A stretch of 64,000 bases of DNA from Hofstenia miamia (taxonomy: Eukaryota; Xenacoelomorpha; Acoela), in NCBI GenBank assembly GCA_004352715.1, contig SCFE01000068.1:928485-992484 (forward strand), written 5' to 3'. Positions 47,501 to 58,917 of the stretch are shown one piece after another. The notes under the pieces were generated by a model that was not told where the DNA came from, did no database searches, and saw nothing but the letters and a program-made list of their open reading frames with translations. The position numbers and the translations under genes are program-made. The number at the start of each line of letters is the position of its first letter. Position 1 is the stretch's first letter.

Positions 47501-48760
47501 ATATAAACCTTTACACTATTTCCACGAGCAAAGATTTTTGTCATTAACCAATTTATTAGCAATTTATTTCGGATATTTTACAATTTTATTATTTCTCCAC
47601 AATAGAAGTAATCCATCTGTCATGCTTATTGTTAAGAATTTTTGATAGAACAAGACTTTCAGTACAATTATATAATTGTCGCACACTTAGGGAAACATAG
47701 GTGAACAATGTTCTAACTTTAGATAGTTTGTGGAAATTACAATAGGGTGCATGGAAAAACGTTATATATAGTGCTATATATCATTGGAAATCAATTTTTT
47801 TTACTGATTTTAATCATATCTTTTTTAGACGTGCTAAATAAAATGTAAAAACCGAAACAGAATACGCTGAAAATTTAAGTTGAATCACAGTATCCACTAT
47901 TCATAACGTTATCATTTTTGAAAAAATGTTATCTAGTGTAATTAATGTGAATTTGGAATACATAGTTTAAGGTAACTTCTCAAGTATGGTTGCCCTCAAT
48001 GAATGATACAGATTACTTCAAAAGCTGCAAAAGTAATATGTCAAATGCATTATGACTGGAATAGATTAAAAAGAAAGATTAAAAAAACTTAACTTACTAC
48101 CTATTTCATTAAAACTACAATTGAGTGACCCATTATAGTTCAACAGCCTCCTGAATGGAAAATACGATATCAATATTTTTGATTACATTTCATTGTACAT
48201 CCCTTCGAGATTTGGTCTTAGAATAGATAGTAAAGTGCTCTTTAGGTCTATTGAAAGTAAAACGTCGCATTTCTACTTTAACAGATTTAGAAATTTATCG
48301 CTAGCTAATTATCTTCAGAGATTAACTTATTAAATGATAATCAGAGGAAAGTAAAGAAGGAGCTGAATGCAGTTTTTGGAAATATTTTAAAAGTGAATAT
48401 GAAATAAATAATAAATGTAGCTACTTTATGTTGCTCTTGTGCAAGAATTATAGACATTTGCTTGTAAATTTTTATTAGATTTTCGTCTTATATTTGAGGT
48501 GTAATCCGATTACTTCTAAATGTCTATTTTAAAAATTTAGAATTTCGTACATTAGAACAATTTGTAGACATGCTATCTAAATAAAACTTAATTGAGTTAA
48601 TACATTATAGCAAATAAATTTGAGGAAAGAGTATGTTTATCTCTGTCGGACAGCAGCAAACTAAGTAAAACTACATCAAGGAAAATCGAACTTTGTAGCA
48701 TGCAAAGGATAAATTTCCATTTTTCTGAATACACTATGAATATAATATTTTTTTAACATC
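44600..48760. other. Long AT-rich stretch, no gene supported
   Basis: Frames here (44714-45043 minus, 45243-45446 plus, 46785-46970 plus, 46975-47181 plus) are Phe/Leu/Ser rich and show no known motif. (TTAA)n words lie at about 45902-45920. Some of 45600-46450 may be old mobile-element sequence. It lies between gene B's upstream region and gene C's last exon. Confidence 0.5.
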
Positions 48761-48771
48761 AAAAAGATCAT

Positions 48772-48931
48772 TCAACTGAAGATATTTTTAATGAACTTTT
48801 GCAAGTCCGCCCTGAAATCATTGAGAAGGACAAGATAAATCACAGGGTTGACGATGCTGATTGAATTGAAAACAGACTCTGCGACCCGAATTAGGTACCT
48901 TTCAAATTCTGATAATTCGTAGTAATATTCG
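48772..48931 (-). CDS. LDLa-7TM receptor gene C, exon 4 (helix 7 and C-tail)
   Basis: Acceptor 'ccatctatttag' starts a 160-nt exon that supplies the third base of a split codon (AG|C, Ser if joined to exon 3 at 55217) and then 52 residues: 'EYYYELSEFERYLIRVAES', helix 7 with 'IVNPVIYLVLL', and a short basic tail, stop at 48772. It is the orthologous position and phase to 26403-26571 of gene B, and the intron of 6.3 kb is of similar size. The open frame upstream to 49101 is intronic read-through. Confidence 0.82.
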
Positions 48932-48939
48932 CTAAATAG

Positions 48940-49789
48940 ATGGAAATAACCATTTTGAAGTTTAGAAAATACAATATTACATGGTGATAATTTGTTTATT
49001 GTGTATTCAAATTCACTTGATGACAAAAAATATTTGAAGCCAAAATACATCATGTGAAAAAAAAATATATATATATTGCTATAATCTAAAATAAATATCA
49101 AATATCTACAGCATTTAAAAGATTTTTATATAAATTCAAACATTCGATGAAATACCATAATTAATTATTTGAATATTTAAACTACTAAGCATATTATTAT
49201 AGCAAAGCATAGACTTCTGACTTTGCCGTATAATTCACTAAGGTTTGAATCTCTGGAAAGTAAAATTTTGTAAAGTTTTACTGTGTATAATTTTTTCCTC
49301 GAGAATATGATTAAATGTTTAACTAAGCCTATTTAACAAAATATACTATAAATTATTATTTTCCATTTTTGAAAATACGCTTACATGCTTTTAGAAGCAT
49401 TTCTATTTAAAACCTAGGTTCTTTCTTTAACCCTAATCTAAACTCAAAGCATAAATCTTCATCATGGCATAGCCGACTCAATGAAGACAAACTCATTTTG
49501 AATTATGTAAACAAAGTAACGATATGAAAAGATGTGAGGGAAAAGCGCAGTGCAGATGGAATAAACCTTGTTAAATCTTATAGTAGCTTTGTAAACAAAC
49601 AAAAGCTCGCAGTTGAACCACTAACTAACACATGGATAGTAGGATATTGCAACAATTTTATCGTTAATTTTAGAATTTACTATTATTCCTAATAAATTCC
49701 TACTACATATACCATAATGTTTGGGCTCTTAAGTAGAAAATTCTATTAATAATGCTGTTACAAATATATGTCTTAAATACTTTCACAAA

Positions 49790-49838
<49 letters not shown>

Positions 49839-49990
49839 ATGTAGGCATTCTTTATTTTGTCAAAAGTTTGAAGTTTGCTGAATAGAATATACTATTGATA
49901 CCGTGTTATTTTGCGTGATACCAAACCGAACATAAAGCAGACAAAGAAATAAGACTATAAGTACAAACACTTCTCATACGCAGGTCGTAG
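48940..49990. other. Gene C intron 3, with a (GA)n array
   Basis: AT-rich intron sequence. A pure GA run occupies 49793-49835. Confidence 0.6.
49793..49835. repeat. (GA)n microsatellite
   Basis: Uninterrupted GA dinucleotides, unlike the TA arrays elsewhere in the window. Confidence 0.97.
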
Positions 49991-50001
49991 ACATCCCTTC
50001 A

Positions 50002-50560
50002 TTGATGAGCATTTTAATTAGAAATCACTTTTACTCAGAGCTGATTTCTTTCCTATGCCACGCACCCTCAGAAGAAGCCATATCAGAAAATATTGAAAAC
50101 GTAATATCCGAGTATGGTCCTGAATCACAATTTAAGGTTACTTGTCAATCGAGCAACAACAAAAGGTTTGAAAACGTAACACACAGAATCCGCATGACCT
50201 GCGACAGCCATGGCTTGCTCAATCTGATTATGGATAGCATTAAAAAGGTTAAGGCAGCTATGAATCTCTTTGTTAAATGTAAAATTATTGTAAAAGCACT
50301 CATATATCGAAGTCTGGAAGTAGCTAATAAGAACCAAGTAGCTTTTATTGAATGACGTTATTAAAGCTTATACAATTATTGAAATTAGGTGAAAAATTTC
50401 CAATCGACGAGGTTGATTCTAGCAGAAGAAGAATCCAAGCAACTAAAAACGCTTGTAGAGTTTTTTCAAAGTTCCAATATGCAATGAAGATAGTAGACAC
50501 CCAATTTTGAACTGTGAAGTTCTATATCGTAAATAATTATTTGATCACCAGATAAATCTA
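50002..50560 (+). pseudogene. Possible hAT-like transposase fragment
   Basis: A 117-codon frame (50002-50355) with 'THRIRMTCDSHGLLNLIMDS' and 'VKCKIIVKALIYRS' recalls the Cys-His-Leu ... 'k.r.iv' region of hAT catalytic domains. After its stop, other frames read 'FPIDEVDSSRRRIQATKNA' and 'DHQINLVARC'. No inverted repeats or target duplications were found. It lies inside the last intron of gene C. An unrelated cellular gene fragment is possible. Confidence 0.35.
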
Positions 50561-50569
50561 GTTGCTCGA

Positions 50570-53140
50570 TGCTATATAACTTGTTAAAGAACTGCAGCAT
50601 CACATGAAAACTATTTTTACCCCCCCCCTCCATGGGAATTTTTATTAATAGCTTTTTTACTTTTTTACATTACATTTAAAAGTTTGGCTGAACTTTTCAC
50701 TGCATGAAAATTAGTATTACACATTCTGTGAAAATGTTAGTGCAAAATCATTTTGTCAAGGAATTATCACTATTTTGTTAATTGTGATTGACGTTTATTT
50801 TAATATAAAAATATAAAAACTGTGCTGATTACAAAAAATGCTGCTATTAACATTAATAACTACAAAATAATATGTCTTATGTTATTATTAGACCTTATAG
50901 TTTGTGCTTTAAATAAAATAAATACAAATTTGCCCAAAAATAATAGCCATTTTGACATAAGATATCTCTTAGATATTTTACCAAATTTTTGAAAAAAAAA
51001 TTGACTTCAGCAAGAATGTCTGGATAAAAATGTTTTGTTTAATTTTTTCAACTTTTTATCCCATTGTACTTTTGTGCTAAACTTCATGACAATAGCATTA
51101 TTATATCAAAAATATACCTGGTGGTATTTTTAGCCCCACTTGTGAAATCAACCTTCATACAAAAGGCTGTGAGAATTAGGGCTAAAAGAGGCAACGGCAT
51201 TACATCGTGAAAAATGATGTTAGGAATATCGAGTTGATTTCAGAATTTGCAATTAGTAATTGTACAGGTTTTATATATGTTGGCTTTGAGGTTTGGGTAT
51301 ATTTTAATATCTTGCCATGAATTCTTTCTCTATACATTTAGCTAGCGCTAGATGTAATTTTATTTTAGATTACAAATTATAGTATATTAATGTAATTAGA
51401 TATGCTGTATTATAAAATGAATCTTCACATATTACTACAATTCATTTCAACTATTCTATGTTATGAGTTAGCTGCACCCCCTTAGGTAAAAACTAAGTTC
51501 CTGGAGTTTCAATCCACGCTGGTTGCTTAGCTAAACATTATACCTCCATATTTCTTTCAGTTATGGTTACTTTTGATTTATTAAACAATAAATTGGATGC
51601 CAATTAGAAAGAACCAAAGCAAAAAACCTGACAGTGGATTTGCAATGCTTCGTTTTTCATTTGTCCTTTATATTTTTAGATTTCCATTTTGCGAATTTCT
51701 TGAATAATTTAGAAATTGAAAAAATGCAAAACTGAATTTTAAAAGTGAAAATGAAAAGTGTGCATGTTCGTTTTTCAAATTTCAATATTTCTCAAAATGA
51801 AAATGAAAAACGGAATTGAATTAGCCAGTGGTATTTTCATGCAAGCTAACTACATTTTATTTCACTCACAACTGGCGCTTTTTGTACGTCAATCGCTGAC
51901 ACAATACTGACCTGTTCTCATTAAAGCATCGCATTCAGGGCCACAGCCCAAAATATATTGTTTGTGCCCCCAAATATGAACCAGATAAGTTCTTCTTCGT
52001 GCTGAGTGTAGTATATTTTGAAAGAATGGACTGCAAGCAAAATCAAGACTGAGTTAGATGAAACAATTTGGGGGGAACCCTGTGAGTGTCAATATTTATA
52101 TTGAGCAGTCTAATCTAACTGTGGTTTTCATCCTTTTTTGATGTCCGATAAACTTTTTTTTATCAGGTCTTACACTAACATAGACATAGGAGTTTCTTTT
52201 TTCTCAGAAGATTGTTTTAGCACATTGGAGGATGTGAATGTACATGTGCATTTCGCTTTCGTCATATCAATTCGATTCTAGCAAGAGATAGAAAAGAATA
52301 TCCATATTAAAAATATTTAAGAGAATTAAATGATATTAAAAATCGTCGACTAAATTTTTCACATGCTTCAGTGTAATATACGTAGGCAGAATTTCATTTC
52401 TTCCCCTTATGAAGAATCATTCCACTCCTAAGTTTAGTAGTTCTCTTTTTACAAATACATAATTATTTGCATTATATATTTTATTTAGCGAAATGTAAGT
52501 GATTTATAGCTAGAGGTCTATGTGAGGTACAGAAGGTTTTTTGATAATCAGGGTGGAATTTATACATGGCAACGATTTTAAGAGCATAGAAATGAAATCT
52601 TTTTGAATATTCCAAGACTAAATTATCTTATGATTAAATCAAAAATAAATAACCAAAATAGAAAAAATTTGCTATATATTGTAATTCAAAAAAGTATTAT
52701 CTTTTTGAAGTTTTTTTTGAAAAGGCTACTATTTCCAACTGATCCTATGTAGCTTCTTTGTGCACACCAAAAAAAAGTTTCTCCATTAATATCTATTACA
52801 AATAAAACTTTATCTAATGCCCGCAGTTTAATATAGCAGCCAGGCAATTATAGTTACTTGCAAATTCTAAGACCTACAATGCAAATACCAATTAAATCTC
52901 TTACAAAAATAGAAATATAGCATAATATTTGGGGCTACTGTAATAAACCACTTAATTCCTAAAGATAAGCACGTTTATCAAAAATATAGTCGTTGAAGAG
53001 TATGCTTATGTACACACTAAATTTGAATCTATCACTTAATTATTCATCAATTCAGGACACGGTTTTTGTAAATGTTGAAGCCATCTAACGAATCAGTTTA
53101 TCTCTAACTTGAAAATTTATATCCCAAGCGAAATTAAAAG
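50570..53140. other. Gene C intron 3 continued, no feature seen
   Basis: AT-rich sequence without supported coding regions or repeats; some long A and T runs and a short C run near 50622. Confidence 0.55.
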
Positions 53141-53151
53141 GAGCAATTAAA

Positions 53152-53297
53152 GGCTACGGTCAGACAAGCTGATTGGTAGCAAAAGCAGTTAAAAATCAGG
53201 CCACATCGTTAATTGTCACCGTGGTTAGGTGTGGGATTTTTTCAAAATGCGTCAGATCACACGCGACCAATCACGTAGTCTAACCATAGACTAAGCC
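53152..53297 (+). mobile_element. PIF/Harbinger-like MITE, related copy
   Basis: Left end 'GGCTACGGTCAGACAAGCTG', right complement 'GGCTTAGTCTATGGTTAGAC', both followed inward by 'TGATTGGT'. Same family as 2058-2198 but clearly diverged, with a different centre. Confidence 0.5.
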
Positions 53298-53768
53298 TTA
53301 CAATTAGCATCTTTTGTGAGATAAGATTAAGAAAGAAATTATTTGAAAATTTGTACGCATTTTAATTGAGTTTTATTAGATATTTTTCAAATATTTTCCC
53401 TTTCAGAACTAATTTGGTATGCGATATTTCATATTTCACACCGGGGAATGATTTGACATAGCAGAAGAAATGTGCCAAAATGCCGCATTTCTAAGATTGA
53501 GTTATGAACATACATTTATAATATATTCATAGAAATAATCAGTTTTCTGTTATATCTTCATTTCTAGATCTAGATAAATTACGTTGCATTGCCAAATGAC
53601 AATAGTCTTAAGTTCTCTGGTTTTAAATTCAAATATTATTATTAGAAATTTATAACCTTGTGTTGCTTATGGGACTGATCGCGTTTGGATCTTCAGTAGC
53701 TCACAAAACTTTTATGATTTGCATAGTAGTGTTCCATTCACTTTCTTTCAACATCTCTACTATTACAG

Positions 53769-53891
53769 GCTTTTGGCATCGACCTTGTGGCACCAATGTC
53801 AAGCATGGAGACACTAGTTAATGGCTTAAGGAAATTACGTGAAGTTCACCCCTATATTTACTCAGGCAACAGATCTTGCTATAAATCTTAA
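53769..53891 (+). CDS. Candidate terminal exon, unknown product
   Basis: After a good acceptor 'ctctactattacag' one frame stays open for 40 codons to TAA and has protein-like composition ('AFGIDLVAPMSSMETLVNG', 'LRKLREVHPYIYSGNRSC'). The other two frames have stops. It sits on the strand opposite to gene C, inside its last intron. No family recognised and no partner exon found. Confidence 0.25.
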   Translation, partial: AFGIDLVAPMSSMETLVNGLRKLREVHPYIYSGNRSCYKS

Positions 53892-56205
53892 TGTGAGTTG
53901 GAGAAGCTACAAATTATTTAATGGGCAAGCGTTTATGCAACCACTGAAGACTTGTAAAGAATAAATCACTTCTGGCTATCTTGTATTCAGCTTTTTCCGG
54001 AAGTGAACACTATGATAGCAATACAAAAGCTGATATTTTTGTAATTTATCTGCATTTGCACGACCAGTTATATTTAATGAGCGATTGATTGGTAATGCAA
54101 CCAGTGGCATACATTGTGCAATGTCCTCCTCCATCAGGATTTTAAAAAGTGGTGCTGAGTGTTTAAATCAAAATATTTTGGGTAAAAAAATTGAAAAATT
54201 TAAAAATAAGATCGTGAAATGCATTTTTTGCCTATTTTCTCAATATTTTCAGAATTTTTCACTTTTGGTCAAAAAGTCGTCCTGCAGTGTGTAATTGTAG
54301 AGTATGACACTTCTAATTTTCTCAAATGAAGGTTTTATGGTGGACGGCAATTTGGCTAGGTGGGATGTTATGACCCTTTAATCTCTACATAAGTAGTTTT
54401 GCTGTTACTTTTAACAGCCAAAAGAAAGAGAATGTTCATTAAGCTGGCTCTGATGCGAACATCCATCCACTCTTTGATGGAACAAGCAAAACTAGTAGGG
54501 CCTATAATATAATGATATAAGTTGATCACATCCACAAGTCTTGCAAACTTCATTTAATTTTGTAATCAAATTTCATTTACATTTAACTGTACATTTTGCA
54601 TCTACTTTTTCTACATATTTTAACTGAAATTATATATGCAGTGTGATACATGCCCTTGCCGGCTACTACTACTTTAATATTACACGAAATAATTCATTGA
54701 ACAAAATATTTTGATCTCGCAGTGGCCTACGAAAAGCGATTCTGAGTGCTATCTTAATACATGACAAAAGAATTGTACTAAATGAGACTAAATTTTTATG
54801 TTGTTTCCAAATTTTTACGAATGGTCAAATAAGGTGCACTGTAGCTCTGATTTTTTCAAAGAAAGTTGTGGAAACAGTTGGTTAATTTGCATCATATTCT
54901 TTTTTACATAATTTGTTGATCTCAAACAATGTACATGTAGAGTAAAGTTTTTGACAGTTGTTTATATAAAATAGGAGTAAAAATTCTAACCAATATTCAT
55001 TTTTTGATGCCCTCCACTTGAAAATCCTCGGTTCACAATTTTCGCTGTGAAAATGAATACAAAAATTGCATGACAGTTTGGATGCATGAAATCTTGAAAT
55101 ATTCTGAATCAACTAGACATTGACAGTTTATTGAATTTCTGGTGCGTTCGCGTTTTCTCATTACTTTCTAACGCACCAAATATGTAAAATATTAATAATT
55201 ATGAACAAAATTGTACCTGGAATATCCCATAGAATCACTTGACCAGTAGTTAACAAAATCCCTTGAAACTTTAACACAATAATTGCATTTATGTGGAACA
55301 AGCACATTTTGAAAGTCTTTAACTGGAATTAAATACAATAAATTGTGATAAATCACGATGCATTTCTTGAATACAAATGGCGCACTAAGCACAATGTAAG
55401 CAATGTTTCCAGCTAAACAGACGAGAGTGATTCGCTTCTGTACCTTTTTCAATTTTTCGCTTGCTTCTGAAGCCTTCATCCAAATATAACAGTAGATTAT
55501 ACCTTGGCAAAGGAATGGTGCCAAAAACGTGAGACTTAGCTCAATAAAGCTGTTAATGAAAACTTTATCAATATATGTGTAAAGAGGAAGGCTGTTGTCA
55601 TCTGAAGGTATGTACACAAACGTTTCGAATACACCAAACACACAATTCGTACTCAAATCAAAGACCACCCATCGAGAACTGTAGTTCATGAAATCCCACT
55701 TTGTAGTATAAGCATATAGCGTACTCAAAGTTACTGCTAAGAAAGAAAGTGAGCCTGCAAGCAACATTCGGTTCCTAAAACACAGCCAATTGTTTGCGGA
55801 ATGAGGAAATCTTATATAAATCAGGCGCTCAACTGCCAAGATCATTAACACTAAAGGAGAGAAGAGCTGATTTAAGCTTCTGCAGAAATTTGTGATCTGA
55901 CATAAGTAAATATATGGCGGCTTTTCATATCGATCTCCATGTGTTGTGTAAGTCAGAGTTTCTCCAAAAAGGAATGTTGGCCAAAACTGTTCAAAAATCA
56001 TTAAGGTCATTCTTGCAGAAAGATTTATTGTATCAATAATTGAATTCAGGAAGAGAAACAAATAATTTAGGTTTTTATTTTTCACCACGTAGATGAAGAA
56101 GATGATCAATGTCAGCACATTCAGTGGAATTCCAACAAGCCATGCCATAATACAAATGAAAGAGTTTGTATAATTCATTGCTAGGAATGTGCTCTCTTTC
56201 ATAGA
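53885..56205. repeat. Left arm of a 2,321-bp perfect inverted repeat
   Basis: Position p here pairs with 117148-p in 60943-63263; anchors checked at both ends and in the middle agree with no length change and no mismatch seen. The arm stops exactly at the single N at 56206, and the other arm stops at the N gap at 63264. It contains most of gene C exon 3. Confidence 0.92.
55217..56205 (-). CDS. LDLa-7TM receptor gene C, exon 3, 5' end cut by N
   Basis: The exon ends at donor AG|GTACAA (phase 2). From the N inward it encodes 'MKESTFLAMNYTNSFICIM', helices 1-6, the helix-3 Cys, 'AVERLIYIRFP' in the DRY place, and the loop-2 Cys ('DLSTNCVFGVFE'). The first 115 nt of the exon (linker and 'PACKNEDW') are missing at the N but present in the identical inverted copy at 60829-61931. 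The next exon is at 48931-48772. Sequence differs from gene B at many positions in loops and helices 4-6, so it is a distinct paralogue. Confidence 0.85.
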
Positions 56206-56317
56206 NTTTCAGGGTTGTCAGCATTTTGACAAAAACTTCGGCCGTGGCGGTGTGCACTGTGGCAGCACAGTGACCTAATCCTAAATATATTCAAAAATTG
56301 ACGTTTTTATGATTTAG
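56206..56317. other. Single N join and following 111 nt
   Basis: The N marks the end of the left inverted arm. The following 'tttcag' and GC-richer 60 nt could be a small exon of the neighbouring Ig gene on the plus strand, but no frame joins to the next exon in a consistent phase, so it is not called. Confidence 0.5.
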
Positions 56318-56575
56318 TTGGACCAGAAAATGGGATAATTACTTCAAGGCAGTATATTAAGGAAGGAGAAGTAGCTTCAGTGATTTGCTCATTTGAAAGT
56401 AATCCACCTGCAGATTTTAGTACATCAACTCCTGACTTTCAAATAGTGAATCCTAATTCAATAAAGTGGGTAATTGAGTTTACTTATAATACAAAGACTA
56501 TTGAATTACTATGTAATGCTGTCAATACCAAAGCTCATGAAAGCTCCTCAATATCAACAAACATTGAATTCCAAT
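56318..56575 (+). CDS. Ig-domain gene, exon a (one Ig-like domain)
   Basis: Acceptor 'tttatgatttag' and donor AAT|GTGAGA bound a 258-nt exon that starts and ends in phase 1, the symmetry typical of exons encoding single Ig domains. The frame reads 'GPENGIITSRQYIKEGEVAS', 'VICSFESNPPADF', a C-strand region with 'KWVIEF', and 'TIELLCNAVNTKAHESS': the two cysteines of an Ig fold and the 'SNPPA' turn common in cell-surface Ig receptors. It would be an extracellular adhesion or recognition domain. Upstream exons are missing at the N join. Confidence 0.65.
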
Positions 56576-56618
56576 GTGAGAATATTAATATTTCATTTTT
56601 CATTTAAATTTTACTTAG

Positions 56619-56707
56619 ATATTTCACTTGCATTCAAGGAGAAATTGTCTGTAAATGAGGGTGACAATCTAACAATCGAATGTACATCAGTAGAAGCCAA
56701 CCCAGAA
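56619..56707 (+). CDS. Ig-domain gene, exon b (start of next Ig domain)
   Basis: After a 43-nt intron (56576-56618), acceptor 'tttacttag' resumes in phase 1 and reads 'YISLAFKEKLSVNEGDNLT' then 'IECTSVEANPE', the A-B strands and first Cys of a second Ig domain. The 3' boundary is uncertain: I place it before GTTCAC at 56708, a weak donor, because the frame must reach exon c; read on, it stops at 56749. The sequence upstream of exon c differs from that in the other copy (59983 onward), so this junction may be chimeric. Confidence 0.5.
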
Positions 56708-56742
56708 GTTCACTCAAATTTGTTAAAAATTTCTTTTAACAG

Positions 56743-56814
56743 GAACTAATCGTTCTGCAAGACGGTGATCAAAATCCAATAGTTTGCATTATTTCAAATA
56801 TTTACAAATTTTCG
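56743..56814 (+). CDS. Ig-domain gene, exon c
   Basis: Acceptor 'ttcttttaacag' and strong donor TCG|GTAAGG bound a 72-nt exon. In phase 0 it reads 'ELIVLQDGDQNPIVCIIS', then 'NIYKFS', with a Cys that could be the second of the Ig fold. A partial copy on the minus strand at 59918-59982 supports it being a real exon. Further exons downstream were not found. Confidence 0.45.
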
Positions 56815-56819
56815 GTAAG

Positions 56820-57335
56820 GCGTCAATAAATTGTGCATTTCAAAATATTGAATAAGAATTTTGTCGATTTTTACAACTGAAGGCATGTTGATGATAGAAA
56901 ACTTGAGATAAGTTACAAAATTTTAGAAGATTGAGAAACTTAGAGTAGAAATTTAGAACAGAAAATGGCAGCTGATGGAAATCACATTTAAACCTCTCAA
57001 AGTTTTTTTAAATTTATTTTCATATAAATCACCTTAAAATATCCACGTTATTTTGATTTTTTGAATGAATTGGTGGCACATTCGTAGAAAAAATTCGTCT
57101 TTGATTCACAATTGTTATAAATTTTCTAATTTCTGTAAACTGAAAGAATATTGTACAAGGAATCTGTGAGGTAAAAAATGTGAAAAAACTATATACCAGA
57201 TAGAAGCCTTGCTCAAATATATTTCTGTTTCTGGTAGTGCTTGAATGTAAAAATGTTTCCGATTGATTTAAATAATAAATATTATGTTTACTTTTGGGTT
57301 ATTGTATGGAATTAAAATATTTCACATGGTTCTCT
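56820..57335. other. No feature seen
   Basis: AT-rich non-coding sequence after the last recognised Ig exon. Confidence 0.5.
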
Positions 57336-57338
57336 TTA

Positions 57339-57467
57339 GGCTACAGTTAGACTATGTGACTGGTCACGCGTGATCTGTCTCATTTTGATAAAATCGCACG
57401 TCTAACGACAGAGATATTTGGAGATGTGACGTGTTTCATAATTTTTCTTGCTACCAATCACGTAGCC
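57339..57467 (+). mobile_element. PIF/Harbinger-like MITE, right end truncated
   Basis: Starts after TTA with GGCTACAGTTAGACTATG. Its centre shares 'attttgataaaatcgcacgt' and 'gctaccaatcacgtag' with 2058-2198. The last 15 or so bases of the right inverted repeat are missing. Confidence 0.55.
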
Positions 57468-57496
57468 TTGCAACTTAAATATTTCAATGTGAAGCA

Positions 57497-57579
57497 ATGA
57501 GCGGAGTGCTTGCTTTGCTAGCTAAATCTTCGCGCGATGAGTTTAAGAAAACGGATCTAGTTGAATTGTTTGAGCGAGC
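57497..57579 (+). CDS. Candidate first exon, unknown product
   Basis: An ATG opens 27 codons with protein-like, less AT-biased composition ('MSGVLALLAKSSRDEF', 'KKTDLVELFERA') and reaches a donor GC|GTAGGT just before an in-frame TAG. It begins about 30 nt after a MITE. No family recognised and no second exon found, so it may be chance. Confidence 0.25.
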
Positions 57580-57589
57580 GTAGGTACAG

Positions 57590-58580
57590 CACTAAGGCAT
57601 TTGCTTGCTGTGGCGCAATCATTCAATTATTTTAAAGCAAATCATAATGAATTATTTCCTAATTCCATTGATTTATTACTTGATTTTTTAATGTTGTTTT
57701 AAAGCAAAACTAATAATTTACGATTTGTACAAGTGTATGGGTATAAATTCATGCAATTAAGAATGAAATTCATTTATCAAAAAAATATTGGGCAACCACT
57801 GCTTGCCTTGGTTATGCGTACGAGCCGCCTATGGTTATAATATTGGTAATATATGAATATAAAATTTTGCAATAGTAGTAACACTGGAATTATTTGATAG
57901 ATCAATGTCTGCAATGACGCAACAACGTGATCTAGCATACCAAATTGCTCTTCAAATATAACTATTCCCAAACATATTTTCGTCATTAATTTCTAAACCG
58001 TTTCACAATTCTACAATATATTATCAGAAAATGTTAATACAATACTCCCACTCGCATTGTAAAATTTTGCAGCAATAAATCCAGCCATGTGGTTGGATAG
58101 TTTCTTTGGAAGGTCTCATTTCAAACCCTAAAGCACACCTGAATGAATATTGTAGACAGAATTTTTTGAAAACTCCACTTTTTGATAAAAAAAATTTATG
58201 AATGATAATTAATTTTTAAACTCCGAATAGGAGAAAAAAGTGTCTGTTTGGAGTTTTGGGGAATATTTTGCACATTTTTAACATAAACCATGATAACTGC
58301 ATTTCTTTAATACCACGGTCCTGCCCTCTTGCTTATATATCTTTGAACTCAGGACAGTGTTGAAGCACTGAAAATATTGAAATTGTATTCGAAATTGTAT
58401 TGATATACTGTATTTGAATCCATTTTTTAAATGTTTGCTAAAATAGAGAAGCAAGAGGGTTGTTAATAAATAGGAAATAATAGTGGACAATTTTGAGGGG
58501 ATCACCTTACAAAAAATTTGTAAATGTTCTGTAATTTGAAATGTTATTATAAAACTTGTTGGTATTTGCTTATTACTTAC
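57590..58580. other. Gene C intron sequence, no feature seen
   Basis: AT-rich. Frames 57986-57777 and the read-through of exon 2 toward 58278 (both minus) have no known motifs. Confidence 0.5.
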
Positions 58581-58863
58581 TTCCAAATAAGCCTGAGCTT
58601 CAATATCGATCTTGCGAAAAGCATTACAAAAGTATGGGATGTTATTACAGCCAGCATCATATGTGCTTTCATCCATTCCACTACCTCCACAATCATCGAT
58701 GTTATCACAAAGTTTATCCATGCTGATGCATTTACCGTTGCATCTAAAGGCTCTCGGCTGATAGCAGCAATGTAATTCATCAGTGTAGTCGACAATATTG
58801 TTTTTGCTACAATCATTGACTCCATCACATCTCTTTGATTTTGCAAAGCATTCTCCAGAATAT
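58581..58863 (-). CDS. LDLa-7TM receptor gene C, exon 2 (LDLa 3-4)
   Basis: A 283-nt exon, same length and phases as in gene B: acceptor 'gagatttag', donor GAA|GTAAGT. It encodes the end of LDLa module 3 ('YSGECFAKSKRCDGVNDC', 'DYTDELHC') and module 4 ('AFRCNGKCISMDKLCDNID'), then the linker 'AGCNNIPYFCNAF'. Module 3 here keeps the canonical 'CDGVNDC'. Exon 1 should lie just upstream, inside the 1000-N gap that starts at 58918; the intron begins with a (TA)n array at the gap edge. Lengths of exons 2-4, taking exon 3 from the inverted copy, are consistent with one open frame. Confidence 0.85.
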
Positions 58864-58917
58864 CTAAATCTCACATATTTAATAGGCTATAATATAACTA
58901 TATATATATATATATAT

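Noticed and set aside
48932-49101. N-terminal part of the 109-codon frame before gene C's helix-7 exon
   Set aside because: Not conserved with gene B upstream of the acceptor; AT-rich intronic read-through.
49793-49835. GA array as a possible regulatory GAGA element
   Set aside because: A pure dinucleotide run within an intron; simple microsatellite is the more economical reading.
58278-58580. Continuation of the LDLa exon frame past 58581
   Set aside because: Follows a strong GTAAGT donor at the position conserved in genes A and B, so it is intron.
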